Source: RGIG9114 sp045592865 (lineage in GTDB: Bacteria > Bacillota > Clostridia > Oscillospirales > JAGBHD01). From it: 12,288 bases of DNA. Every line of letters begins with the position of its first letter. Position 1 is the stretch's first letter. Made by a program: the position numbers and the translations under genes. Shown piece after piece: positions 1 through 6,640 of the stretch. The stretch covers positions 1 to 12,288 of the forward strand of contig JAZNVP010000112.1 in the NCBI GenBank assembly GCA_045592865.1. The letters are read 5' to 3'. The notes beneath the pieces are model-generated. The model worked only from the letters and a program-made list of their open reading frames with translations, ran no database searches and was not told the DNA's origin.

Positions 1-36
1 GGTGCCAAATCCTGCGGTATAAACCGAAGATAAGTT
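1..36 (+). promoter_or_regulatory. SAM-I (S-box) riboswitch aptamer, 3' half only (cut by window start)
   Basis: Bases 1-15 carry the highly conserved S-box segment (GGTGCCAAATCCTGC). A small hairpin follows, CGG at 15-17 pairing with CCG at 24-26 around a 6-nt loop. The purine-rich stretch AAGATAAG at 27-34 has the form of the 3' strand of aptamer helix P1. The 5' half (P1 5' strand, P2, P3) lies upstream of the window, so SAM binding cannot be fully checked here. The element sits directly before an intrinsic terminator and metK, the classic S-box target: high SAM favours P1 and termination. Identification rests on primary-sequence resemblance plus context. Confidence 0.88.
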
Positions 37-44
37 GAAAGATT

Positions 45-73
45 AACGCTTGCGGTTTCGCGAGCGTTTTTTT
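45..73 (+). terminator. Intrinsic terminator of the S-box expression platform
   Basis: A 10-bp stem (45-54 with 59-68, one G-U wobble at 51/62) closes a GTTT loop and is followed by a T run at 67-73. It ends just before the metK ribosome site (GGAGG at 76-80). Its place between the S-box aptamer and metK makes it the regulated attenuator rather than the end of an upstream gene. The competing antiterminator probably uses the P1 3' strand and the purine-rich linker at 27-44; I did not resolve its exact pairing. Confidence 0.88.
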
Positions 74-89
74 ATGGAGGGGAAAGTAT

Positions 90-1271
90 ATGTCTAAGTT
101 TTTATTTACGTCTGAAAGTGTAACGGAAGGCCATCCCGATAAAATTTGTGATCAGATTTCCGATGCAATATTAGATGCAATTCTTGAAAAGGATCCTAAC
201 GGAAGAGTAGCCTGTGAAACAGCTGTAACTACAGGTATGATAATGGTTATGGGCGAGATCTCGACCGAGTGTTACGTTGATATCCCGAAGATTGCCCGTA
301 ACGTTGTCAGAGATATCGGATATAACAGGGCAAAATTCGGCTTTGACAGCGATACCTGCTCTGTTTTAACTGCAATCGACGAACAGTCAAGCGATATTGC
401 TTTGGGCGTTGATAAGGCGCTCGAGCAGAAAGAGGGTTCTTTGTCGGAAGAGGATACTAACGGCGCGGGTGATCAGGGAATGATGTTCGGTTTTGCTTGC
501 AATGAAACGCCCGAACTTATGCCGATGCCGATTTCTCTTGCACATAAGCTTTCTAAAAAGCTGACTGAAGTAAGAAAATCAGGTAAGATTCCATATCTTC
601 GTCCCGACGGTAAAACTCAGGTTACCGTTGAATATGTTGACGGCAAACCTTCAAGAATTGATACCGTTGTAGTGTCGTCACAACACGATAGCGAAATTGA
701 CCTTGAGGTTTTAAGAAAAGATATTATTGATAACGTTATATTAACAACAATTCCTGAAGATCTTTTGGATAACAATACCAAGTTCTTAATTAACCCAACG
801 GGAAGATTTGTTATTGGCGGACCAAACGGGGATACAGGTTTAACAGGCAGAAAGATTATCGTTGATACCTATGGCGGATATTCTCGTCACGGCGGCGGTG
901 CATTTTCGGGAAAGGATCCGACTAAGGTCGACCGTTCTGCTGCATATGCTGCAAGATACATCGCTAAAAATATCGTTGCAGCTTCACTCGCTGAGAAATG
1001 CGAGGTAGAGATAGCCTATGCTATCGGAGTTGCAAAGCCTGTTTCTGTTCTTGTTGATACCTTCGGAACAGGTAAGGTTAGCGATGAGGAACTGTCTAAA
1101 GCGGTTGATAAGGTGTTTGATTTAAGACCTTCCGCAATTATTAAGAAGTTTGATTTAAGAAAGCCTATTTACCGTGATCTTGCGGCTTATGGGCATATGG
1201 GCAGAGAAGACCTTTCGGTAGGTTGGGAGAAAACCGATAAAGTCGAAGAATTAAAGAAGTATTTTGATTAG
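90..1271 (+). CDS. metK: S-adenosylmethionine synthetase
   Basis: The product makes SAM from methionine and ATP in the cytoplasm and supplies methyl groups to the cell. The 393-aa protein has the usual full length. Visible family marks are GHPDK at residues 14-18 near the N terminus, the ATP-site GAGDQG at 125-130, and the glycine-rich GGGAFSGKD at 268-276. It looks intact, with all three repeated MetK domains covered. The ATG at 90 follows GGAGG (76-80) with a 9-nt spacer. It is the first gene of a six-gene same-strand run and lies directly behind an S-box riboswitch and terminator, so feedback repression by its own product is expected. Confidence 0.98.
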   Translation: MSKFLFTSESVTEGHPDKICDQISDAILDAILEKDPNGRVACETAVTTGMIMVMGEISTECYVDIPKIARNVVRDIGYNRAKFGFDSDTCSVLTAIDEQSSDIALGVDKALEQKEGSLSEEDTNGAGDQGMMFGFACNETPELMPMPISLAHKLSKKLTEVRKSGKIPYLRPDGKTQVTVEYVDGKPSRIDTVVVSSQHDSEIDLEVLRKDIIDNVILTTIPEDLLDNNTKFLINPTGRFVIGGPNGDTGLTGRKIIVDTYGGYSRHGGGAFSGKDPTKVDRSAAYAARYIAKNIVAASLAEKCEVEIAYAIGVAKPVSVLVDTFGTGKVSDEELSKAVDKVFDLRPSAIIKKFDLRKPIYRDLAAYGHMGREDLSVGWEKTDKVEELKKYFD

Positions 1272-1276
1272 ATTTT

Positions 1277-1281
1277 AAGGT
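1277..1281 (+). promoter_or_regulatory. Ribosome binding site deciding the pcrA start
   Basis: AAGGT lies 10 nt before the ATG at 1292. A longer reading frame opens with GTG at 1280, but that codon overlaps this Shine-Dalgarno sequence and so cannot use it. The ATG at 1292 is therefore preferred. Confidence 0.6.
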
Positions 1282-1291
1282 GTTAATAATA

Positions 1292-3730
1292 ATGAATGAC
1301 TATCAGAAAAGATTTGAAATAGCCGTTAAAAAGTATTTGAATAATTATTTTAGTTCTCTTAACGAAATGCAGAGAGAAGCAGTTTTTTGTGTTGATGGAC
1401 CGGTGCTAATTTTAGCGGGTGCAGGAAGCGGTAAAACAACCGTTCTTGTTAACCGTGTTAAGAATATGCTTAAATTCGGAAGCGCCTATAACAGAGACTA
1501 TTCCTTTGCTTATATTGATGAAGAGGATCTTTTGTTGGTTGAAGCGGCTTCTCGTGGTGAACTTGCGGGTGAGGAACTTGAAAAAGCCGAAGAATTAATG
1601 GCATATAACAGAATTAATCCCGGCAACATACTTGCAATAACCTTTACCAATAAAGCCGCAAACGAGTTAAAGGACCGTATTTCAAGCGTTTATGACTTAT
1701 CGGATAATTCGTTGCAGGCGAGCACCTTCCATTCGGCTTGCGTTAGAATTTTAAGAAGAAAAATTAATCTCTTTGGAAACTATTCAAACGATTTTGCTAT
1801 TTATGATACTGACGATTCCGTAAAGGTCATGAAGGATGCAATAGAAGCATTGAACTTTGATCCTAAACATTATAACCCTAAGTCTCTTTTGTCTGAGATA
1901 AGTTCGATTAAGGAAAAAATGAAGACCCCTTTAGAATTTCTGTCAGAAACTGAAGGGAATTTTCATGCGCAGATAATTGGTAAGATCTATACCGAGTATC
2001 AAAAACGTCTTGTCAGCGCAAACGCCTTAGACTTTGACGATATTATATTCTTAACGGTTAAGCTTTTTAAAGAATTTCCCGACGTTCTTGCTTTGTATAG
2101 AAACATTTTTAAGTTCATTATGGTCGATGAGTATCAGGACACAAACGTAGCTCAATATCAACTGATATCTCTTTTGTCGCATCAGCATAAGAACCTCTGC
2201 GTTGTTGGTGATGATGATCAGAGTATTTATGGTTTCAGAGGCGCAACGATTGAGAATATCTTGAATTTTGAAAATGAGTTTGAAAACTGTAAGGTTGTAA
2301 AGTTAGAGCAGAACTACCGTTCAACCTCAGAAATCCTCGATGCCGCAAATAATATTATTCTTCACAATAAAGGAAGAAAGTCGAAAAAACTCTGGACCGA
2401 CCGAAAAGGCGGAAAAAAGATCGAACTTTACCGTGCTTATAACGATAAGGACGAAATCTTTTATATAACCGGGGAAATAAAAAGGCACGTTTATGCAGGC
2501 GGTAAATACTCCGATAATGCCATTCTTTACAGAATGAATGCTCAGTCGGCAGGTTTTGAACGTGTGTTTATAGAAAACGGAATTCCTTATAAGATATATG
2601 GCGGTCTTAAGTTCTTTGGACGTAAAGAGATTAAGGATATCACGGCGTATTTAAACCTTATAAATAATCATAAGGATGCCGTGAGGTTCAGCAGAATAGT
2701 AAACGTTCCCAAAAGAGGCTTAGGAAACGCAACGATCGATGCCTTAAACGAGATTTCTTTTCTTGAGGGAATGAGTCCTCTTGAGGTCTGCAGAAGAGCC
2801 GATGAGTATGCAAAGCTTCATGCTAAGGCTTCAACTCTTCTTCGCTTTGCTGAAACAATAGAAAATTTGACGGATATTGCCGAAAAAGGCGATCTCGGAT
2901 ATCTCTTTGATGCCTTAGTCGAGGCTATCGATTACGATAGCTATATGAGAGAAGACGGCGAAGAGCAGTATGAGGTTCGTAAAGAAAATATTTACGAGCT
3001 TAAATCAATGATGACCACCTTTAATCAGGAAAACGAAGGTCTTGGTTTATCTGAGTTTTTAGAGAATATTGCACTTTATACAGACCTCGATGAAATGTCG
3101 GATGAAGACGATTGTGTCGTTCTTATGACCATTCATTCTGCAAAAGGGCTTGAGTTTGATAACGTATTTCTTCCTGCTATGGAAGAGGGAATTTTCCCGT
3201 CCAGGCAGTCTATAACCAATATTAGTGATATAGAAGAGGAAAGAAGACTTGCTTACGTTGCCGTAACCCGAGCAAAAAAGCGCCTTTATATAACGAGTGC
3301 GGGTAGAAGAATGTTATTCGGTAACACTATGTCGAACCCCGTTTCGCGTTTTTCTGAGGAAATTCCCAAAGAACTCGTTAATAAAACCGATAAAACAATA
3401 AAGAGTGATATCGGAAGATACGTTAACGGTTATTCCTCGGATTATTCGTCCGGTAATTATTATAATTATAAAACCAAACAGAGCGGCACTACATCTGCAA
3501 GATACACTTCGGATCTTTTAAAGAAACCAAAAACAACCGAAAACACTGCGGCTCCGTCACTTAATTATTCCGTTGGCGATACGGTTGTCCACAGAAACTT
3601 CGGAAAGGGAACGGTTCTTTCTATAAAGCCAACCGCTAACGATGCTTTCGTTGAGGTTGCTTTCGAAAAGCTTGGAACAAAACTTTTAATGGCTAACCAC
3701 GCAAGACTTGAAAAGTTTAAGGAGGATTGA
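1292..3730 (+). CDS. pcrA: ATP-dependent DNA helicase PcrA/UvrD (superfamily 1A)
   Basis: This 3'-5' DNA helicase acts in repair, replication restart and clearing of RNA polymerase. The 812-aa chain shows all SF1A motifs: Q-motif Gln27, Walker A AGAGSGKTT (42-50), Ia ITFTNKAANELK (116-127), II DEYQD (279-283), III VVGDDDQSIYGFRGA (304-318), IV QNYRS (340-344), V around TIHSAKGLEF (613-622) and VI around AYVAVTRAKKR (654-664). A Ser/Tyr/Lys-rich linker (about 691-757) leads to a compact C-terminal Tudor-like domain (about 758-805, VGDTVVHRNFGKGTV), the RNA-polymerase-contacting module of PcrA. Between motifs I and Ia there is an acidic insert of about 35-40 residues (roughly 64-108) not present in Bacillus-type PcrA. 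The gene starts 20 nt after metK and ends 5 nt before thyX, so it is probably co-transcribed with both. Confidence 0.96.
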   Translation: MNDYQKRFEIAVKKYLNNYFSSLNEMQREAVFCVDGPVLILAGAGSGKTTVLVNRVKNMLKFGSAYNRDYSFAYIDEEDLLLVEAASRGELAGEELEKAEELMAYNRINPGNILAITFTNKAANELKDRISSVYDLSDNSLQASTFHSACVRILRRKINLFGNYSNDFAIYDTDDSVKVMKDAIEALNFDPKHYNPKSLLSEISSIKEKMKTPLEFLSETEGNFHAQIIGKIYTEYQKRLVSANALDFDDIIFLTVKLFKEFPDVLALYRNIFKFIMVDEYQDTNVAQYQLISLLSHQHKNLCVVGDDDQSIYGFRGATIENILNFENEFENCKVVKLEQNYRSTSEILDAANNIILHNKGRKSKKLWTDRKGGKKIELYRAYNDKDEIFYITGEIKRHVYAGGKYSDNAILYRMNAQSAGFERVFIENGIPYKIYGGLKFFGRKEIKDITAYLNLINNHKDAVRFSRIVNVPKRGLGNATIDALNEISFLEGMSPLEVCRRADEYAKLHAKASTLLRFAETIENLTDIAEKGDLGYLFDALVEAIDYDSYMREDGEEQYEVRKENIYELKSMMTTFNQENEGLGLSEFLENIALYTDLDEMSDEDDCVVLMTIHSAKGLEFDNVFLPAMEEGIFPSRQSITNISDIEEERRLAYVAVTRAKKRLYITSAGRRMLFGNTMSNPVSRFSEEIPKELVNKTDKTIKSDIGRYVNGYSSDYSSGNYYNYKTKQSGTTSARYTSDLLKKPKTTENTAAPSLNYSVGDTVVHRNFGKGTVLSIKPTANDAFVEVAFEKLGTKLLMANHARLEKFKED
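3719..3725 (+). promoter_or_regulatory. Strong ribosome binding site deciding the thyX start
   Basis: AAGGAGG inside the last codons of pcrA is 10 nt before the ATG at 3736. An in-frame TTG at 3727 sits almost on top of the Shine-Dalgarno sequence and is too close to be used, so the ATG is chosen. Confidence 0.75.
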
Positions 3731-3735
3731 TTAAT

Positions 3736-4497
3736 ATGCAAAACGTTGTATTATTGTCCCATACGTATAAACCGGCCAGAACAGTTGCTTGTTCTGCAAA
3801 ACTATGTTATAGTTCGAGCGATATTCCGAGTCTGTATGATAACTTAACCGATGAAAAGATAGCGTCTTTCGTTGAAATGCTCTCTGATATGGGTCACGAA
3901 AGCCCCACAGAACACGCTTACTTTACCTTCGGTATTGAAGGCGTATCAAGAGCACTTTTGGCGCAAATAACAAGGCATAGAATCGCGTCTTACAGTGTTC
4001 AGAGTCAGAGATACGTAAAGAACGTTAACTTTGAATACGTAACTCCGCCCGAGATAGAAAATATCCCCGAGGCTAAAGCAGAATATGAACGCGCTATGAA
4101 AGAGGATATCGATCATTATAATAAACTTGCCGATATCTTAAAGGAAAAGCATAAAGCGGCTCTTTTAGCCGAAGGTAAGGACGAGAAAACTGCCGAGAGA
4201 AGCGCAGAAAAGATGGCGATAGAGGATGCAAGATTTGTTCTTCCTAATTCTGCCGCAACTAAAATAATCGTTACTATGAACACAAGAAGTCTAAAGAACT
4301 TCTTTAATCACCGGCTTTGCAACAGAGCGCAGTGGGAAATCAGAGAACTTGCAGAAAAAATGCTTAAGCTTTGTATGGAAACTGCACCCGAACTCTTTAA
4401 AAACTTTGGTCCGCCCTGCGTTGCAGGACCTTGCCCTGAAGGTAAGATGTGTTGCGGAAAAATGCTCGAAATGAGAGAAAAATATAGAAATTTTTAA
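3736..4497 (+). CDS. thyX: FAD-dependent thymidylate synthase ThyX
   Basis: ThyX methylates dUMP to dTMP using methylene-tetrahydrofolate and NADPH, with FAD as hydride carrier. The 253-aa protein holds the diagnostic ThyX motif RHRxxSxxxxSxR at residues 80-92 (RHRIASYSVQSQR). Conserved GHESPTEHAYFTF lies at 53-65 and the late substrate-binding block ARFVLPNSAATK...NTRSLKNFFNHR at 165-193. It is longer than the roughly 220-aa Thermotoga type: there is a charged helical insert (about 110-160) and a C-terminal tail with Cys228, Cys233, Cys239 and Cys240. The tail looks like a small metal-binding knob but its function is not established here. No thyA is present in the window. The next gene, tmk, carries out the following step of dTTP synthesis, so the pair is a pathway unit. 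Confidence 0.96.
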   Translation: MQNVVLLSHTYKPARTVACSAKLCYSSSDIPSLYDNLTDEKIASFVEMLSDMGHESPTEHAYFTFGIEGVSRALLAQITRHRIASYSVQSQRYVKNVNFEYVTPPEIENIPEAKAEYERAMKEDIDHYNKLADILKEKHKAALLAEGKDEKTAERSAEKMAIEDARFVLPNSAATKIIVTMNTRSLKNFFNHRLCNRAQWEIRELAEKMLKLCMETAPELFKNFGPPCVAGPCPEGKMCCGKMLEMREKYRNF

Positions 4498-4505
4498 GGT
4501 GAATT

Positions 4506-5162
4506 ATGGGAAAACTCATTGTAATTGAGGGTCTCGACGGTAGCGGAAAGGGAACCCAAAGCGGACTATTATTTGATTACTTAAAAAAGAAATATGGTAA
4601 TGTAAGAAAAATAACGTTTCCCGATTACGAAAGCGATTCCTCTGCGGCTGTTAGAATGTATTTAAACGGAGAACTTTCGAGTGATCCTATGGCAGTTAAT
4701 GCGTATGCAGCGTCAAGTTTTTTTGCAGTTGACCGATATATTAGCTTCATTAAAGACTGGAAAAATGACTACGATAACGGAACCGTATTTCTTGCCGATC
4801 GATATACAACCTCTAACGCGGTTTATCAGATAGGAAAAACAGATGATCCTAAGGTTTATCTTGATTGGGTCTGGGACTATGAATATAACAAGCTTGGTCT
4901 TCCGAAGCCCGACCTTGTTATCTATCTCGATATGGATCCCAATGTTTCTGCAAAGCTTTTAATGAAGCGCTATAATGGAGACAGTGATAAAAAAGATATC
5001 CACGAAAGCAATATAGATTTTCTTAATATGTGCAGAAAGAATGCAATGCTTGTTGCAGAGCATAATAACTGGTCCGTTATTAAATGCTCGGACGAAAACG
5101 AACCGTTTTCAATAGAAGATATTTTTGCTAAAATAGTTTCTGTTGTTGAGGAGAGTCTTTAA
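4506..5162 (+). CDS. tmk: Thymidylate kinase (dTMP kinase)
   Basis: The product phosphorylates dTMP to dTDP with ATP, the step after ThyX. The 218-aa protein has a P-loop GLDGSGKGTQ (9-18), a dTMP-contacting FPDYES block (38-43), AVDRY (74-78), the kinase signature ADRYTTSNAVYQ (97-108) with Asp98-Arg99-Tyr100, the strand VIYLDMDP (138-145) and a lid region with KRYNG and downstream charges (154-170). The P-loop GKGTQ differs slightly from the common GKTTQ but keeps Lys15 and Thr17. Length is normal. It starts 8 nt after thyX with AAGGTG as ribosome site and ends by a 1-nt overlap with the following gene, showing translational coupling. Confidence 0.93.
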   Translation: MGKLIVIEGLDGSGKGTQSGLLFDYLKKKYGNVRKITFPDYESDSSAAVRMYLNGELSSDPMAVNAYAASSFFAVDRYISFIKDWKNDYDNGTVFLADRYTTSNAVYQIGKTDDPKVYLDWVWDYEYNKLGLPKPDLVIYLDMDPNVSAKLLMKRYNGDSDKKDIHESNIDFLNMCRKNAMLVAEHNNWSVIKCSDENEPFSIEDIFAKIVSVVEESL

Positions 5163-5866
5163 TGTATTTTAAAAGGGATCATGTGTTTGAATCATGTTTT
5201 AGCGATTTAACCGAAGGCTTTTTAAAAGAATTCTATTCAAACGTTGTGTCTTATGCTATTAAGCTTTCCTCTGAATATAACGGAGAAGCGGTTTCAACCG
5301 GCTATATGTTTGAGGTAGAGTATAGAGAACTGAAAGGTTATTATCTCTACGGTCTTGCAACCCTTCCGAATTTCAGAAAACAGGGAAGAATGTCTGAATT
5401 ATTAAATAAAGCCGAGAATATTGCAAAAAACAACGGTGCAGATTTCATGTTTTTGGCAACAACGAACCGTAAAGCAGAAAGCCTTTACAGCAAACATGGC
5501 TTTAAAAGACAGTGTTTTGAAGAAATTTCTGATAAAAAACCTGTTATTCTGGATGAATTTAAATTAATATCGCTTGAAGATTTTATTTCAGAGAGTGACA
5601 ATATGGTCTCATTAAACCATAAGGGTAGAAAAGCCTTCTTTAATTCTATTCGCTCTTCCGTTAGCTCTTATAAGGGACAAGGTGGATATTTTATTGTCGA
5701 CGATGAAGGTTTAGTGCTCGATTATTACCCGAAAACGAAACAGTTCAAGGAAAGCATTGAGGGGTTCTTTCCACAATATTCGTTCTATACCGATAGATAT
5801 TCAATTATGGTTAAACATTTAAACGATATACCTTATATTAATCTTGCTGATTTTATTTTATATTAA
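5162..5866 (+). CDS. GNAT-family N-acetyltransferase-like protein, substrate unknown
   Basis: Residues about 45-116 look like the core of a Gcn5-related acetyltransferase: strand YYLYGLATLPNF (60-71), the acetyl-CoA loop RKQGRMSELL (72-81) with its following helix, strand ADFMFLATT (93-101) and the end motif ESLYSKHGF (106-114), whose Tyr109 is at the usual general-acid place. The loop reads R-x-Q-G-R-M, with Met77 where Gly or Ala is usual, so cofactor binding may be weaker. The C-terminal 110 residues have no motif I know and could be a second, degenerate GNAT lobe. At 234 aa it is longer than a single GNAT domain. Its start overlaps the tmk stop (TAATG), so it is translated with tmk. No substrate can be named. 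Confidence 0.8.
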   Translation: MYFKRDHVFESCFSDLTEGFLKEFYSNVVSYAIKLSSEYNGEAVSTGYMFEVEYRELKGYYLYGLATLPNFRKQGRMSELLNKAENIAKNNGADFMFLATTNRKAESLYSKHGFKRQCFEEISDKKPVILDEFKLISLEDFISESDNMVSLNHKGRKAFFNSIRSSVSSYKGQGGYFIVDDEGLVLDYYPKTKQFKESIEGFFPQYSFYTDRYSIMVKHLNDIPYINLADFILY

Positions 5867-5875
5867 GGAGATAAT

Positions 5876-6412
5876 ATGATTTACGAGTTTTTAGCAGATG
5901 GTTTCGAGGAAATTGAAGCTATAGCGCCCTGCGATATTCTCAGAAGAGGCGGAAAAGAAGTTGCGCTTGTAGCCATAAACGGAGATAAAGCGGTAGGTTC
6001 TCACGGCATAGAAATCAAGTGCGATATAACAATTGATGACGTTAATCCCGAGGATATTGAAATGGTTATTTTACCGGGAGGTATGCCGGGCACTACCAAT
6101 TTAAATAATTGCGAAAAATTAATAAAAATTCTCAATTTTTGTTATAAAAACGACATATATATGGCTGCTATCTGCGCCGCTCCGAGTGTGTTTGGAGAGC
6201 ATGGCTACCTTAAAGGCAAACTTGCTACCTGCTTCCCGGGATTTGAGGATTCTTTAAAGGGAGCGATAGTTTTAGATGAGCCTGTTGTTATTGACGAGAA
6301 CGTTATAACCTCAAAAGGTGCAGGAGCAGCGCTTCAGTTCGGTTATGCTCTTTTATCGTTATTTGATATTGATAAAGCAACACAGCTTCATTCGGATATG
6401 CAGTGTAAATAA
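5876..6412 (+). CDS. DJ-1/PfpI (ThiJ) family protein
   Basis: The 178-aa protein has the fold markers of the DJ-1 branch: N-terminal FLADGFEEIEAIAPCDILRR (5-24), with Glu14 at the position of the Glu that tunes the reactive cysteine in DJ-1; VILPGGMPG (64-72); and the nucleophile elbow AAICAAPSVFG (97-107) centred on Cys100. Where proteolytic PfpI members keep a His just after the Cys, this protein has Ala101. Around ATCFPG (117-122) there is no His either, so a protease triad is unlikely. Family members act as deglycase/glyoxalase-like or redox-stress proteins; which applies here is unknown. AAGGAG (5865-5870) overlaps the previous stop. It is the last gene before a strong terminator. Confidence 0.9.
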   Translation: MIYEFLADGFEEIEAIAPCDILRRGGKEVALVAINGDKAVGSHGIEIKCDITIDDVNPEDIEMVILPGGMPGTTNLNNCEKLIKILNFCYKNDIYMAAICAAPSVFGEHGYLKGKLATCFPGFEDSLKGAIVLDEPVVIDENVITSKGAGAALQFGYALLSLFDIDKATQLHSDMQCK

Positions 6413-6438
6413 AAAGAGCGCCCGAGGGCGCCCTTTTT
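6411..6438. terminator. Bidirectional intrinsic terminator
   Basis: AAAAAG-A-GCGCC (6411-6422) pairs with GGCGC-C-CTTTTT (6427-6438) around loop CGAG, with one A/C mismatch at 6417/6432. It has a T run on both strands. It ends the metK-to-DJ-1 run on the + strand and also lies 9 nt after the stop of the minus-strand mini-gene at 6447, so both transcripts can use it. Confidence 0.92.
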
Positions 6439-6446
6439 AAATAGGA

Positions 6447-6566
6447 TTAGTTGCAACCGTTGTCGCATCCGCATCCGTTACCGCAACAGCTGATTAAGAG
6501 GATAAGGATGATGATCCACCAGCAGTTGTTACCGCCGCCGCAACCGTTGTTATTAAAGAAATTCAT
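6447..6566 (-). CDS. Cysteine-rich 39-aa mini-protein, possibly membrane-associated
   Basis: The minus strand holds an intact 39-codon frame beginning ATG (6566-6564) and ending TAA (6449-6447). An excellent ribosome site, GAGGTGA (6578-6572), lies 5 nt before the ATG. The protein has three parts: an Asn/Gly-rich head (MNFFNNNGCGGGNNC), a short fully hydrophobic core (WWIIILILLI, 16-25), and a Cys/Gly-rich tail. It has seven cysteines (9, 15, 27, 28, 32, 34, 38). This layout resembles tiny clostridial proteins that automatic pipelines label 'chorion class high-cysteine protein'; that name comes from composition only. The 10-residue core is short for a full membrane span. Role unknown; metal binding, membrane or spore/envelope association are all only possible. 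A shared terminator lies just downstream. Confidence 0.8.
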   Translation of the reverse strand: MNFFNNNGCGGGNNCWWIIILILLISCCGNGCGCDNGCN

Positions 6567-6586
6567 TGTGTTCACCTCACTCTTGT

Positions 6587-6608
6587 ATTTGCTTCATACT
6601 ATGCAAAT
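6587..6608. repeat. Small inverted repeat in a divergent intergenic region
   Basis: ATTTGC (6587-6592) and GCAAAT (6603-6608) form perfect 6-bp arms around a 10-bp centre. The repeat lies between the divergent starts of the Cys-rich mini-gene (6566, minus) and the U32 gene (6641, plus). It could be an operator or belong to overlapping promoters. A 6-bp repeat in AT-rich DNA can occur by chance. Confidence 0.35.
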
Positions 6609-6640
6609 TTGAGAGATTTGGTTACACTTGAGAGGTAGTT

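Noticed and set aside
1280..1291. GTG start for pcrA at 1280
   Set aside because: It overlaps the Shine-Dalgarno AAGG at 1277-1280; the ATG at 1292 has proper spacing.
1264..1292. Possible internal promoter before pcrA (TTGATT, 17 bp, TAATAA)
   Set aside because: The -10 box is a poor match and would overlap the pcrA start codon, giving no usable leader.
3411..3560. Tyr/Ser-rich low-complexity stretch in pcrA as a tandem repeat or frameshift
   Set aside because: It is the flexible linker before the PcrA C-terminal domain; the frame is continuous and there is no regular repeat unit.
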